From the NCBI RefSeq assembly GCF_037996765.1, contig NZ_JBBNAD010000004.1, forward strand, positions 434,001-498,000: 64,000 nt of DNA, in the 5' to 3' direction. Positions within the stretch are counted from its first letter, which is position 1. Each line of letters opens with the position of its first letter. Position numbers and translations under genes: made by a program. Positions 7,705-16,544 of this stretch are shown one piece after another. Source of the DNA: Bdellovibrio sp. GT3. GTDB taxonomy: Bacteria; Bdellovibrionota; Bdellovibrionia; Bdellovibrionales; Bdellovibrionaceae. The notes under the pieces are model-generated. The model was not told the DNA's origin. It saw only the letters and a program-made list of their open reading frames with translations, and searched no databases.

Positions 7705-7815
7705 CTAAAGAAATTCTCAGTTCAAAACAGTTCCAGCTGAGTCCATCAAAACAATGGAGTGGATCTTGCTTAGTAAGGGGTGGAAGTAATTTTCGCCTTT
7801 TAAAAGGAGACCACT

Positions 7816-8709
7816 ATGAAGCTATCTAAACTACTTGCTACAGCCGTTTTGATGAGTCTTGCTGCTTGTGCAGTTAAAGATGATAAGGCCAGCCGAGTCG
7901 CTCTTCGTGGTGGTGATACAACGCCTAAAGGTGAGGTTTCGGCTGACTTGACGGTCGGTGGTCAGCCAGGTCAGATCATGGTGACGGGAGCGATCGTTAA
8001 GTACGACGCTGATAAAGTAAATTATGAAGAGCCTTCCGATAAACTAAGCTTAAATCCTTCAATCAAAACAACATATATTACCGGTATTTCTGCTGACGGA
8101 AAAATTGCAGAAGTGGATGCTGATTTCAAGCCCATGTTGAATTTGACCAAGTCAGAATCAGTCCTTAAAGAAGTGGAGGCTGATACTTCTTATGCTGTTC
8201 TGGGTTGTGCAGACGATCAGGTCGACGCGACCTTTACCAACGGTCTGACATTGAAGGACGGCGCAGCTAAATCTGCTGATTCCACTTTGGATAAAGTATC
8301 CACTGCGACAACGGCAAAAGTTGTATTCGTTTGTGGTGATTTGAAAACTACAGCAATGGCTTTGGCAATCAAAGCAGATACACTGGTTTTGAATAATGCA
8401 AGAATCATCAGCACAGCACAAGCGGGTGTTGTTGATATTGGAGCCAACAAACTGGTATTGATTGGCGAAAGCACGATTCAAACAATCGGGCAGGATGCGG
8501 CTGCGAATGTTGTTCCTGCAGCGGCCATTGAGTTTAACGTGACTAAAGAATTGTCTGGCGACGGCACTCTGGTTATTTCCAGCAAGGGTGGCGATATCAA
8601 ATCAGGAGCTGCGAAATCTACAATCGGTACAAGCGATCAGCAAAAAGCCAAAGACCAACAAGAAGAGCAGGAGCTTTCTGGTAAAATGGCTTTGGATACA
8701 ACTCGCTAG
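7816..8709 (+). CDS. Lipoprotein with beta-rich repeats
   Basis: A 297-residue protein preceded by AAAAGGAGACCACT. The N-terminus MKLSKLLATAVLMSLAAC is a lipoprotein signal with lipobox LAAC, so Cys18 should be lipidated. The mature part is Ala/Asp/Lys-rich. Residues about 175-250 alternate short hydrophobic strands (KADTLVLNNARIIS, ANKLVLIGESTIQT, GDGTLVISSKGG), as in right-handed beta-helix or carbohydrate-binding solenoids. The C-terminus is a charged tail rich in Gln, Glu and Lys. The function is unknown; exposure on the membrane surface is likely. A dyad operator-like sequence lies upstream and a bidirectional terminator downstream. Confidence 0.8.
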   Translation: MKLSKLLATAVLMSLAACAVKDDKASRVALRGGDTTPKGEVSADLTVGGQPGQIMVTGAIVKYDADKVNYEEPSDKLSLNPSIKTTYITGISADGKIAEVDADFKPMLNLTKSESVLKEVEADTSYAVLGCADDQVDATFTNGLTLKDGAAKSADSTLDKVSTATTAKVVFVCGDLKTTAMALAIKADTLVLNNARIISTAQAGVVDIGANKLVLIGESTIQTIGQDAAANVVPAAAIEFNVTKELSGDGTLVISSKGGDIKSGAAKSTIGTSDQQKAKDQQEEQELSGKMALDTTR

Positions 8710-8731
8710 TTTTCAGAGCTAATTTTAAAAT

Positions 8732-8763
8732 AAAAAAAGGCGTCTTCAAAAGACGCCTTTTTA
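8732..8763. terminator. Bidirectional terminator
   Basis: AAAAAGGCGTCTT and AAGACGCCTTTTT form a perfect stem with A-run on the left and T-run on the right. It can end both the plus-strand lipoprotein gene and the minus-strand mgtE. Confidence 0.9.
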
Positions 8764-8782
8764 ATTTTGGGCCTTGGGAAGT

Positions 8783-10120
8783 TTATAGCAAAGCACCCGC
8801 AAGGACGAATGAAGCGACCGAGAAGTAAATAATTAATCCTGTCACGTCCACCAATGTTGCCACGGCTGGAGCAGAAGCTGAAGCCGGGTCAAATCCAATC
8901 TTTTTAAGCAGGAACGGAAGCATGGAGCCGGAGATAGTTCCCCACAGAACAATACCAATCAAACTGATCATGACCGTTACAGCAACCAATACATAGTGAG
9001 GACCGTATAAGGCTTCGCGCGTAGGCCAAACCAAGATTCGGAACAGACCGACAAGACCCAAACACACACCCAGCGCAAGACCGGCCATCAATTCGCGGCC
9101 CAGAACACGCCACCAGTCACGCAGGCGCACCTCGCCCAGGGCCATCGCACGAATAATCAACGTCGAAGCCTGAGAGCCGGAGTTACCACCGGAGCTGATA
9201 ATCAAAGGAATGAACAATGCCAAAACCACCGCGCGTTCGATTTCGGTTTGGAAGTAACCCATGGCAGTCGCGGTGAACATCTCGCCCAGGAATAGAACCA
9301 ACAACCAACCCGCACGTTTTTTAATCATCTCAAACATCGAGATTTTCATGTACGGAGCATCCAGGGATTCCACACCACCCAGTTTGTGGATGTCTTCAGT
9401 GGTCTCTTCCTGAATGGCGGTCGCCACGTCATCGAACGTAACGATACCTTTCATGATGCCTTGCTCGTCGACAACGGGCAGGGCCATCAAATCATGCTGG
9501 GAGAAAATACGACCGATTTCCTCTTGGTCCATATCTGGTGGAACCTTCAGAACTTCGGTTTGCATGATTTCAGAAATACGTGTGCCGGCCGCGGCCGAGA
9601 AGATTTCACGGAAAGAAATCACGCCCAAAAGCTTTTGGTCGGAATCAAGAACATAGGCATAGTAGATGGACTCAACGTGAGTTTTAGCCTGAATACGCAG
9701 ATAGCTAATGGCTTCATCGACACTCATCTCCGCGCGCAGACGCACGAAACGGGTGCTCATCAAGCCCCCGGCAGCGTCCTCGGCATAGGCTAGCAGGGCG
9801 ATCACTTCACGTTTGGTTTGTGGGTCCAGCAAAGACAGCAGGTCTTCTTTGTGCTCGGCACCCATTTCCTGAATTAAATCGGCAACGTCATCGGGAGCAA
9901 GCAAACGCACCCAGGAACGTTTCTCAAGATGAGACGCTTCAGAAATCAATTCGGCCTGGTCGTGGGTCGGGAGGTTTAGAAACAGCTCTTCGGCATCAGT
10001 TCTTGGAAGCTCCTTGAACTTTTCACGACGCTCATCCGGGGTCAATGAGGACCATTGATCGGTTAGACTGATCACGGAGTTTTCATCTAGTGTTTCATCG
10101 AGGGTTTGGTTGCTATCCAT
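8783..10120 (-). CDS. mgtE: Magnesium transporter MgtE
   Basis: A 445-residue protein matching MgtE in order and length. There is an N-terminal helical MgtE_N superhelix, then a CBS pair (residues about 135-250, with KLLGVISFREIF and KGIVTFDDVATAI), then five membrane helices with the family's pore signature FIPLIISSGGNSGSQAST. The CBS pair senses cytosolic Mg2+ and gates the channel. I chose ATG 10120 rather than the upstream in-frame GTG 10126, because the AGGTGG ribosome site overlaps that GTG and sits well for the ATG. It is a single-gene unit ending at a bidirectional terminator. Confidence 0.95.
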   Translation of the reverse strand: MDSNQTLDETLDENSVISLTDQWSSLTPDERREKFKELPRTDAEELFLNLPTHDQAELISEASHLEKRSWVRLLAPDDVADLIQEMGAEHKEDLLSLLDPQTKREVIALLAYAEDAAGGLMSTRFVRLRAEMSVDEAISYLRIQAKTHVESIYYAYVLDSDQKLLGVISFREIFSAAAGTRISEIMQTEVLKVPPDMDQEEIGRIFSQHDLMALPVVDEQGIMKGIVTFDDVATAIQEETTEDIHKLGGVESLDAPYMKISMFEMIKKRAGWLLVLFLGEMFTATAMGYFQTEIERAVVLALFIPLIISSGGNSGSQASTLIIRAMALGEVRLRDWWRVLGRELMAGLALGVCLGLVGLFRILVWPTREALYGPHYVLVAVTVMISLIGIVLWGTISGSMLPFLLKKIGFDPASASAPAVATLVDVTGLIIYFSVASFVLAGALL

Positions 10121-10221
10121 GCCCACCTCATTTGCTGATGTCTGTTTTTGTCGTGTCCACAGAGGAGTACTCTAATACATCGGACGCGGCAAACTTTTAA
10201 TTGAGGGGGCCGCAGATTTAT

Positions 10222-12090
10222 TTACACGAGTTCGGTCTTTTTAAATCGAGGCAGAATTTCCTGCGTCGGTCCCAGCTCAACAATTTCCCCGCTCTGTAAC
10301 CATAAAATTCTATCACACTTGGCTAAAGTGGATAAACGGTGAGCAATGATGATCTGTGTACGATCAGCGAAAAACTCTTCGGTGGCACGAACCAGGATCT
10401 CTTCGGACTGTGGATCCACAGAGCTGGTTGCTTCGTCCATGATAACTATGGGAGCTTGTTGTAAAAGGCAGCGAGCCATACACAATAACTGGCGCTCACC
10501 GAGGGACAGATTTTTACCCCGTTCCTCGATTCTCATTTCCAGACCCAAGGCCTGTCCTTGCACCCATTCCAGCAGACCCACTTTTTTCAGGACTTCCTGC
10601 AAAGCAGAGTCGGAGTGATGACCCTCGATGTCCAGATTGAAACGCAGTGAGCCCTGAAACAAAATAGGTTCCTGGGAAATGAAGGCCATGGATTGGCGAT
10701 ACAAATTCAAATCGACACCGTGATCGGTTTCATGAATTTTTGGAGCATTGCCATTGATAGTGATCTGTCCTTTGGAAATGGGATACAGATGAAACAACGC
10801 CTGAATAAGGCTGGATTTGCCGGAGCCTGTGCGACCGACGATGCCCAGTCGTTCGCCAGCTTTGACTTCAAAATTCAGATTTTTCAAAACCCAAGGGAGG
10901 TCGTCGCGATACCGGAAGGACAAATCAGTGACTTCAACCGAAGCGCTGCGATTTTCCGTCAGTCGTCGGTGACTCAAATACTTTTCAACACTCGCAGCAT
11001 AAACGGGGTGACCCGTGGCAAAGTTTGCAGTCGACGGCAGGTAATTGCCTTTCTCGATTTCCATGCGCATGTATTGATCCAGGCGTTCGACACCGATCAT
11101 CGCCTCTTCGAATTGTGTCAACCACTCAAAGAACATCTGAACAGTATTTCCGGACAAGGTGATGAATGTAAAAGCCACGCCGACCGCACCAATGCTGGCC
11201 CAGCCTTTTTCAATCATGAAATAAGAGGCCACACCGGTGATAAGTAAAAGCACGGCGGTCATGCTGTTCATTTGAAATGAAAAGCTGATCAACTGTTTTG
11301 TTGTATACAGCTTTTGTTCCAGGAAATAGCTGTCCAGACTTTCAAAGCGTTCAGTGAAGGACTTTTGCCGACGGAAGGAGCGAATGGTGGAGGCGCCCTG
11401 CGTGGTTTCAGCAAAGTGTGCGATGCTTGGCGAGCGGCTGGCCGAAAGTTCACGGCGGGCTTTGCGCAATTTTTCCTGATTCAGTTTGTAGACGAAGAAA
11501 TTCAATATCCCGATAAATGCGACCAGGATCAGGAAGATCGGATTTGCCACTGTGATCAGGATCGTCATCATGATCAGATCAAAAATGATGGATAGAAACT
11601 CGGCCAAGGGGCCGCCGAATAGACGAAACACGTTGCCATAGTCGCTTGAAAAGCGCGTGATAATACGTCCCGCGGGAGTGTTGTCGTAAAAACTCATCGG
11701 CAGGCGCGACGTACGCAGGGTCACTTCGTCGTAGAAGCTGGAAATGGCCTTGGCCGATAAACGTGAAAATCCCACTCGGAATATCAACGTCATAAAGAAA
11801 CCAGATATGGCCATTGTTAAAAGCAAGGCGATGATTTGGGTCGAGCTTAAACTGGAAACCGGTGAGGTTTTGCCAACCAGGCTGTCGACCCAATAGCCGA
11901 TGACGTTGGTGTTCGCCAAGAGCAATCCACGTCCGATAATGCCCAGGACCAGGCACAAGCCAATGCGATACAGGAAGGGCGCATAAGCAAAGTGTAAAGT
12001 TTCAAAAATGGTTTTGTTATAGCCACCTTCTTTTTTAACTTCGCCATCGGAAAAGTATTTGGGCTTGTTGACGGGATTGCGATTAGCCAC
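10222..12090 (-). CDS. ABC exporter half, ABCC-like, canonical Walker B
   Basis: About 622 residues from GTG 12090, which overlaps the stop of the upstream exporter half; a longer in-frame reading would run deep into that gene. It has a six-helix transmembrane domain (residues about 30-330) and a nucleotide-binding domain with Walker A GRTGSGKSS, signature LSLGERQL and Walker B IVIMDEATSSVD, with catalytic Glu present. The signature is degenerate (LSLGE instead of LSGGQ). Together with the other half this yields one weak and one competent ATP site, the pattern of heterodimeric exporters of the ABCC/MRP type. Substrate is unknown. Confidence 0.9.
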   Translation of the reverse strand: MANRNPVNKPKYFSDGEVKKEGGYNKTIFETLHFAYAPFLYRIGLCLVLGIIGRGLLLANTNVIGYWVDSLVGKTSPVSSLSSTQIIALLLTMAISGFFMTLIFRVGFSRLSAKAISSFYDEVTLRTSRLPMSFYDNTPAGRIITRFSSDYGNVFRLFGGPLAEFLSIIFDLIMMTILITVANPIFLILVAFIGILNFFVYKLNQEKLRKARRELSASRSPSIAHFAETTQGASTIRSFRRQKSFTERFESLDSYFLEQKLYTTKQLISFSFQMNSMTAVLLLITGVASYFMIEKGWASIGAVGVAFTFITLSGNTVQMFFEWLTQFEEAMIGVERLDQYMRMEIEKGNYLPSTANFATGHPVYAASVEKYLSHRRLTENRSASVEVTDLSFRYRDDLPWVLKNLNFEVKAGERLGIVGRTGSGKSSLIQALFHLYPISKGQITINGNAPKIHETDHGVDLNLYRQSMAFISQEPILFQGSLRFNLDIEGHHSDSALQEVLKKVGLLEWVQGQALGLEMRIEERGKNLSLGERQLLCMARCLLQQAPIVIMDEATSSVDPQSEEILVRATEEFFADRTQIIIAHRLSTLAKCDRILWLQSGEIVELGPTQEILPRFKKTELV

Positions 12091-13870
12091 GGGAGCCTTC
12101 ACTTTCTTTTTGGGCGGTGGCTTCTTTGGCAACCGTGGTTGTGTACTCGCGGAACTTCTCATTGCGTGCCAGAAGCTCTTCGAAAGTTCCCTGATCAATG
12201 ATGCGTCCTTCTTCCAGGAACAGAATGCGATCAACGCGATTTAAGGCCGACAGACGGTGAGTGACCAGCAATCGGGTGCGATTCGCCCAAGCCCCCATCA
12301 GAAGAGATTCAAAAAGTTTATGTTCGGTATCGACGTCCACAGCACTAAGACAGTCATCCAGCAACATGATCGGGGCATTGTGAAAATGAACCCGCGCCAA
12401 ACTGACGCGTTGGCGTTGACCGCCCGACAGGTTCACACCACGCTCGCCAATTTCAGTGCCCAGGCCTTTTTCAACTCGTTCGGTGCTCAGTTCAAATTGA
12501 GCAAGCTTCAAGGATTCCTCAACCATGTTGTCACGGTCAGGATCGATGTCATAAAGGAAGGCCACGTTTTCGCGTAAAGTGGCGCTCATGATAAAGCCCT
12601 CTTGGGGAACGTAGGCAAAGTTCTCCCGAACTGAGTTGGGCTCTTGCTGAAGCGCATTCAGCGAACCGATGCGGTAGCTGTGAAAATGAGCGCCAGTTTC
12701 GCGAAGCAAGGACAGCAACAGCAAAGATTTACCAGAGCCCACTTCGCCGACAACGGCCACGAATTCTCCATCCTTGATGTTGAAATTCATATTTTTCAGA
12801 ATATGGCGACTGCCAATTCGTAAATTCAAGCCTTGGACCTGCAAAGCAAACTTTTCATCCAGCGCCGCTTGTTCAGACGGAACCTCACCGGTGTCGGCCG
12901 TTTGGTTATTCTGGGTGGAGAAGAACTCTTCCAGACGTTTCAATGAAGTCCAAGAATCGAATGCAAAGGTGAAGAACCAGGGCATCTGACGGAAGGGGCG
13001 AGTCAGGAAGATACCCACAATCCATAGCAGCGCCAAAAGCTCACCACTGGTCATGGTGTGCTTGGAATACAAAATCAGGGAACCCAAAGTCACTACGTTC
13101 AGAATAAAGGTGATGGACGATGAGATGGCATTCATGATTTGACCGTTGGTTACCATCAAAACGCGATTTCTGGTTTCAACTTCCCTTTTGGCAAAAATGC
13201 CGGCTTCAAAATGATGAATCCAGCCCAGAATACGAATGGTGCGGATGTTTTGAATCCACTCATTCACCAGACCGATACGTTCTGCTGCCAGTTGCTTGAA
13301 GTTGAAGAAAAAGCGCGATTGGCGAAAAGCCAAAAAAGAATTCACGCAAGTAATGCCGATCATGACCGTGACCGTCGGCCACAAAGGAATATCAAAAAGC
13401 AAAGAGATCGCAAAAGGCGAAATCAACAATGGGAATAAAGTCGATGCTCCTGCGGGAAGTGTTTGATCCAGGAAAACCGTGGCGCCTTGAACGTCCGTCG
13501 CGTAAAGAGAGACAATTTCCCCCACAGGGCGATGGCTCATCGTATCCACACGCAGATTCAGAGTCTTTGCGTAAAGTCGTTCCGCAAACACGCGCTGCAT
13601 GTGCAAAGCTTCCTTCGCGCTCAGATAGTTCGTCAGCTGACTCAGAGCCAGGGAGCCCAGGACACACAGGAAAGCTGAAAGAATAAACCACAGCGGAGAG
13701 CTGACCTGGAAAAGATGAAGTTTGGTTTCGACACCCGTCAGTTGATCGATGAATTCTTTTTGAAAGAAAGGTCCCAGGATTCCAAAAACCGCTGCGAACA
13801 ACGAACACGCCAGAATAATCAGACGGGCATAGGGTCGTGTGAAGACGACTTCAAAAAATAAAGATCTCAT
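12083..13870 (-). CDS. ABC exporter half, ABCC-like, degenerate Walker B
   Basis: A 595-residue protein with an N-terminal six-helix transmembrane domain and a nucleotide-binding domain. Walker A is GEVGSGKSLL, the signature is the canonical LSGGQRQR, and Walker B reads IMLLDDCLSAVD, with Asp replacing the catalytic Glu. This is the complement of the neighbouring half, which has Glu but a weak signature. The ATG lies within an ATGA overlap with the stop of the oxygenase gene, so all three genes are one translationally coupled unit. Likely an inner-membrane exporter; substrate unknown. Confidence 0.9.
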   Translation of the reverse strand: MRSLFFEVVFTRPYARLIILACSLFAAVFGILGPFFQKEFIDQLTGVETKLHLFQVSSPLWFILSAFLCVLGSLALSQLTNYLSAKEALHMQRVFAERLYAKTLNLRVDTMSHRPVGEIVSLYATDVQGATVFLDQTLPAGASTLFPLLISPFAISLLFDIPLWPTVTVMIGITCVNSFLAFRQSRFFFNFKQLAAERIGLVNEWIQNIRTIRILGWIHHFEAGIFAKREVETRNRVLMVTNGQIMNAISSSITFILNVVTLGSLILYSKHTMTSGELLALLWIVGIFLTRPFRQMPWFFTFAFDSWTSLKRLEEFFSTQNNQTADTGEVPSEQAALDEKFALQVQGLNLRIGSRHILKNMNFNIKDGEFVAVVGEVGSGKSLLLLSLLRETGAHFHSYRIGSLNALQQEPNSVRENFAYVPQEGFIMSATLRENVAFLYDIDPDRDNMVEESLKLAQFELSTERVEKGLGTEIGERGVNLSGGQRQRVSLARVHFHNAPIMLLDDCLSAVDVDTEHKLFESLLMGAWANRTRLLVTHRLSALNRVDRILFLEEGRIIDQGTFEELLARNEKFREYTTTVAKEATAQKESEGSRG

Positions 13871-14493
13871 AACGCATCATCCCTAAACCAGCCTGTTAAA
13901 CTCAGACGGGGAGTGAAGCTCTTTTCCACCTGGTGCGGGAAAAGATCGCTTCTAAAAAATATCAGTTGTCCCAAGCGGGGCTCGACACGGGCCAGAAGCT
14001 CCTCGGGGTTATTTGGATTGTACAGGCTTAGCTCGCCGCCATTTTCTTTTTGCCAGTCCTCATTGAGATACAGCACGAAAGTAATTTTGCGGTGGCTGGC
14101 GCCACGGGGATTGTCGATGTGCTTTTCATAACCCGCCTGCGGTGGATAAAAAGCAAAATGACTTTCCACACGTTTTAGTCCCATAAAGAAAAAACGATTC
14201 AACTCTTCACGAATTGTTTCCAGGCACAGTAAAAACTGCTTCTGAACTGGCGAGTTGCCGGCATCGAGCCATAGCGTATAGTCACCGCGAATTTCAGAGG
14301 CGGTTAATTTGTTGCCGGTCGGTCCGATGGAAGCCTTGGTCAACTCTCCGTCGCTGTAGAGTTTTTGACACTCTTGGGCGAGTTGTTTGCAGAAATCAGA
14401 AGCAAAGACCTCTGAGGAGAGGGCCCAGTTATTTTCCGCCAATTTCTCGAAGGAATCAGTTAAAGATGAGAGATTGATTTGCTTCTGTTCCAA
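13867..14493 (-). CDS. 2-oxoglutarate/Fe(II)-dependent oxygenase, prolyl-4-hydroxylase type
   Basis: A 208-residue protein. The Fe(II) facial triad is visible: HxD in YEKHIDNPRG, and the distal His in FRSDLFPHQVEKS, with a 2-oxoglutarate-binding Arg shortly after (SFTPRLSLTGWFR). The GGEL and LNEDW core strands fit the P4Hc family. The enzyme hydroxylates a peptide or small molecule; the substrate is unknown. It is first of three overlapping genes followed by a two-part ABC exporter, and is divergent from a Tat-exported flavin amine oxidase with only about 31 bases between starts. The context suggests modification plus export of a molecule, but this is inference. Confidence 0.85.
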   Translation of the reverse strand: MEQKQINLSSLTDSFEKLAENNWALSSEVFASDFCKQLAQECQKLYSDGELTKASIGPTGNKLTASEIRGDYTLWLDAGNSPVQKQFLLCLETIREELNRFFFMGLKRVESHFAFYPPQAGYEKHIDNPRGASHRKITFVLYLNEDWQKENGGELSLYNPNNPEELLARVEPRLGQLIFFRSDLFPHQVEKSFTPRLSLTGWFRDDAL

Positions 14494-14524
14494 AGTGTTG
14501 CCATTCTATTCAGGTGAGGGATTG

Positions 14525-16039
14525 ATGGCAAAAAGTTCTTTAAATCGTCGCGAGTTTTTAAAAATTTCTGCGCTGAGTTCAAGCGGCTTCTTTGTTTCGG
14601 GGGCATTATCAGGTTGTACCAGCCTGGATCGCCTTTTTACCGGTGACAAACGCAATCTCGACGGTGAAGTGGTGATTTTAGGAGCGGGCGCCGCTGGTCT
14701 TGCTGCGGCATACACTTTAAAGAAAAACAAAGTTCCCTTCCGCCTATTTGAAGGCTCCTCACGTCTGGGCGGCCGTGTGCAAACGGTTTCCGTTTATCCT
14801 CAAGGGGAACCATTGGCAGAACTTGGCGCCGAGTTCTTTGAGGAATCTCATCGCACAGTTTTCACTCTGGCCAAGGAATTCAGCCTGAACACTGTTCAAC
14901 TGAAAACCACCAAAGGTTTGGAAGCTCACGTATTTCGCTTCGACGGTCGCACCTATCGGGTTCAGGATATTCTGCCAAAATTGAAAACCCTGACAGCACC
15001 AATACGCCGTGTCCGCGCGGATCTTTTCCGCAATTCCGAGGTGACGCTCACATACCGCAATGCCAATGTGTATGACCGGGCGGAATATTATGACAGTCTT
15101 TCATTGAAGGATCTTTTGAACTCGTGGGCCGGTGAGGTCGATCCGGTTATTTTGAAGTTGATCGAGAGCCAGGCCGTGGCGCGATTCGGAGTGGATGCGG
15201 ACGAGCAGTCTTCTTTGCATTTTCTAAATACCCTGGATTCAGAGGGCAGTTCCTTGCTGAGCGGCAGAAACACTTATCGTCTTGAGGGCGGTCTGACCAA
15301 CTTCATGCAGTTGATGGGTGCGCGTGTGGCCGGTGTCATTCCGGATAGCAGTGTAAAAATGAATCATGCCTTGGTGGAGATCTCGGAAAAAGAGGGTGTC
15401 TTCACTTTGAGTTTTCAAACACCCGAAGGACGTCAGCAATATCAAACTCGCAATGTCATCTGCACTTTGCCGTTCACAAAACTTCGTGAAGTCAGAAACA
15501 TTCAGTCGCTGGATTTTTCTGAACCCAAAAAGGCAGCGCTGACTAATTTGAATTATGCCACTCACAGCAAAGGTGTGCTGGGTTTCGAAAACCCATTCTG
15601 GACGAAAAAGCATGGCGCGATGGCAGCTAATTTGGGGAATTTCACGGGCGATTACCTGACCCAAAAATTTTGGGATAGTGGACGGGAACAAAGTGGCACA
15701 CGAGGTCTGTTAAGTTATTCCCGTGCCGGCAAATCCGGTTTGCAGGCCGGTAGTGCAGCAGAGAAGCAAGCACTTGCTGATCTGGAATTGTTCTACAGGG
15801 ATTTACCGGAAAACGTCCGAGTTCACCAGATGGTGAACTGGAAAAATCGTCCGTGGGCAGGTGGCTCCATGGCGTATTATTCAAAAGGTCAGTACATGAA
15901 ATTCAGAGGAGCGGCCGGGGAGCCTGAGTACGGTAATCGCTTTTTATTTGCAGGGGAGCACACGAGCCTGAAATTCCCGGGCACCTTGAACGGTGCCCTA
16001 GAGACGGGAATCCTGGCAGCCAATTCGATATCAGTTTAG
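14525..16039 (+). CDS. Tat-exported flavin amine oxidase, probable lipoprotein
   Basis: A 504-residue protein. I start it at ATG 14525 (GTGAGGG upstream) because a twin-arginine signal begins there: NRREFLKISALSSSGFFVSG followed by the lipobox-like ALSGC. An in-frame extension upstream overlaps the divergent oxygenase gene and is not used. The FAD-binding motif is VILGAGAAGLAAAYTL with the following GGR (RLGGRVQT). The C-terminal FAD contact NRFLFAGEHTS and GTLNGALETG is typical of monoamine oxidases. Folding with FAD in the cytoplasm before export fits the Tat route. It would deaminate an amine in the periplasm, producing peroxide; the substrate is unknown. It overlaps the next convergent gene by 9 bases at the 3' end. 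Confidence 0.9.
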   Translation: MAKSSLNRREFLKISALSSSGFFVSGALSGCTSLDRLFTGDKRNLDGEVVILGAGAAGLAAAYTLKKNKVPFRLFEGSSRLGGRVQTVSVYPQGEPLAELGAEFFEESHRTVFTLAKEFSLNTVQLKTTKGLEAHVFRFDGRTYRVQDILPKLKTLTAPIRRVRADLFRNSEVTLTYRNANVYDRAEYYDSLSLKDLLNSWAGEVDPVILKLIESQAVARFGVDADEQSSLHFLNTLDSEGSSLLSGRNTYRLEGGLTNFMQLMGARVAGVIPDSSVKMNHALVEISEKEGVFTLSFQTPEGRQQYQTRNVICTLPFTKLREVRNIQSLDFSEPKKAALTNLNYATHSKGVLGFENPFWTKKHGAMAANLGNFTGDYLTQKFWDSGREQSGTRGLLSYSRAGKSGLQAGSAAEKQALADLELFYRDLPENVRVHQMVNWKNRPWAGGSMAYYSKGQYMKFRGAAGEPEYGNRFLFAGEHTSLKFPGTLNGALETGILAANSISV

Positions 16040-16543
16040 CTTAACTGTTAAAACAGCGGATTCACCTTTGGAGGCGATGAAGCTGTCGACATCGGATTTG
16101 TTAATCGCGCTGACTTTGTTTTGCAGGCGGTTGGCAGTCTTGGACATCCCTTGTGGAGATGTGCCATCAGCATTTACCCACGAGTAGTTTTGTTGTGGGG
16201 ATACCACGAACACTACAATGTTATATGAAGGGCGGAAGCCCTCTTTTTCAACCTGCACCTGTGGCAGAGTGACTTTGTCGCCGGTGATGTAAACCGTGCG
16301 GGATTCTTTGACCTGGGAAATATTCAACTGAGATGGATCTGTGGAGATGAAAGGTCTGGAGCCCACAGCATAAAGAACTGTCAGGTATTGACCTTTGTAG
16401 TTTCCAAGTTGCGTGACTTCAATCGAAGGCACTGCTTCCAATTTCGCAGCTCTTGCGGATTTGGAGGACAGTGAACCTGTCATCAAGCCCAGGCCAATAA
16501 TCAAAGTCAGTGCATTGATAGCGGCTAGTTTAAAAGATTTCAT
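16031..16543 (-). CDS. Exported protein of unknown function
   Basis: A 170-residue protein with a signal peptide (residues about 1-32, IIGLGLMTGSLSSKSARAA). The rest is mostly beta-strand-like (YKGQYLTVLYAVGSRPFIST, RTVYITGDKVTLPQVQVEKE). No family is recognised. Its ATG lies one base after the stop (TAG) of the 568-residue protein upstream, so the two are likely coupled and function together in the periplasm. The 3' end overlaps the convergent amine oxidase by 9 bases. Confidence 0.75.
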   Translation of the reverse strand: MKSFKLAAINALTLIIGLGLMTGSLSSKSARAAKLEAVPSIEVTQLGNYKGQYLTVLYAVGSRPFISTDPSQLNISQVKESRTVYITGDKVTLPQVQVEKEGFRPSYNIVVFVVSPQQNYSWVNADGTSPQGMSKTANRLQNKVSAINKSDVDSFIASKGESAVLTVKLN

Positions 16544-16544
16544 A

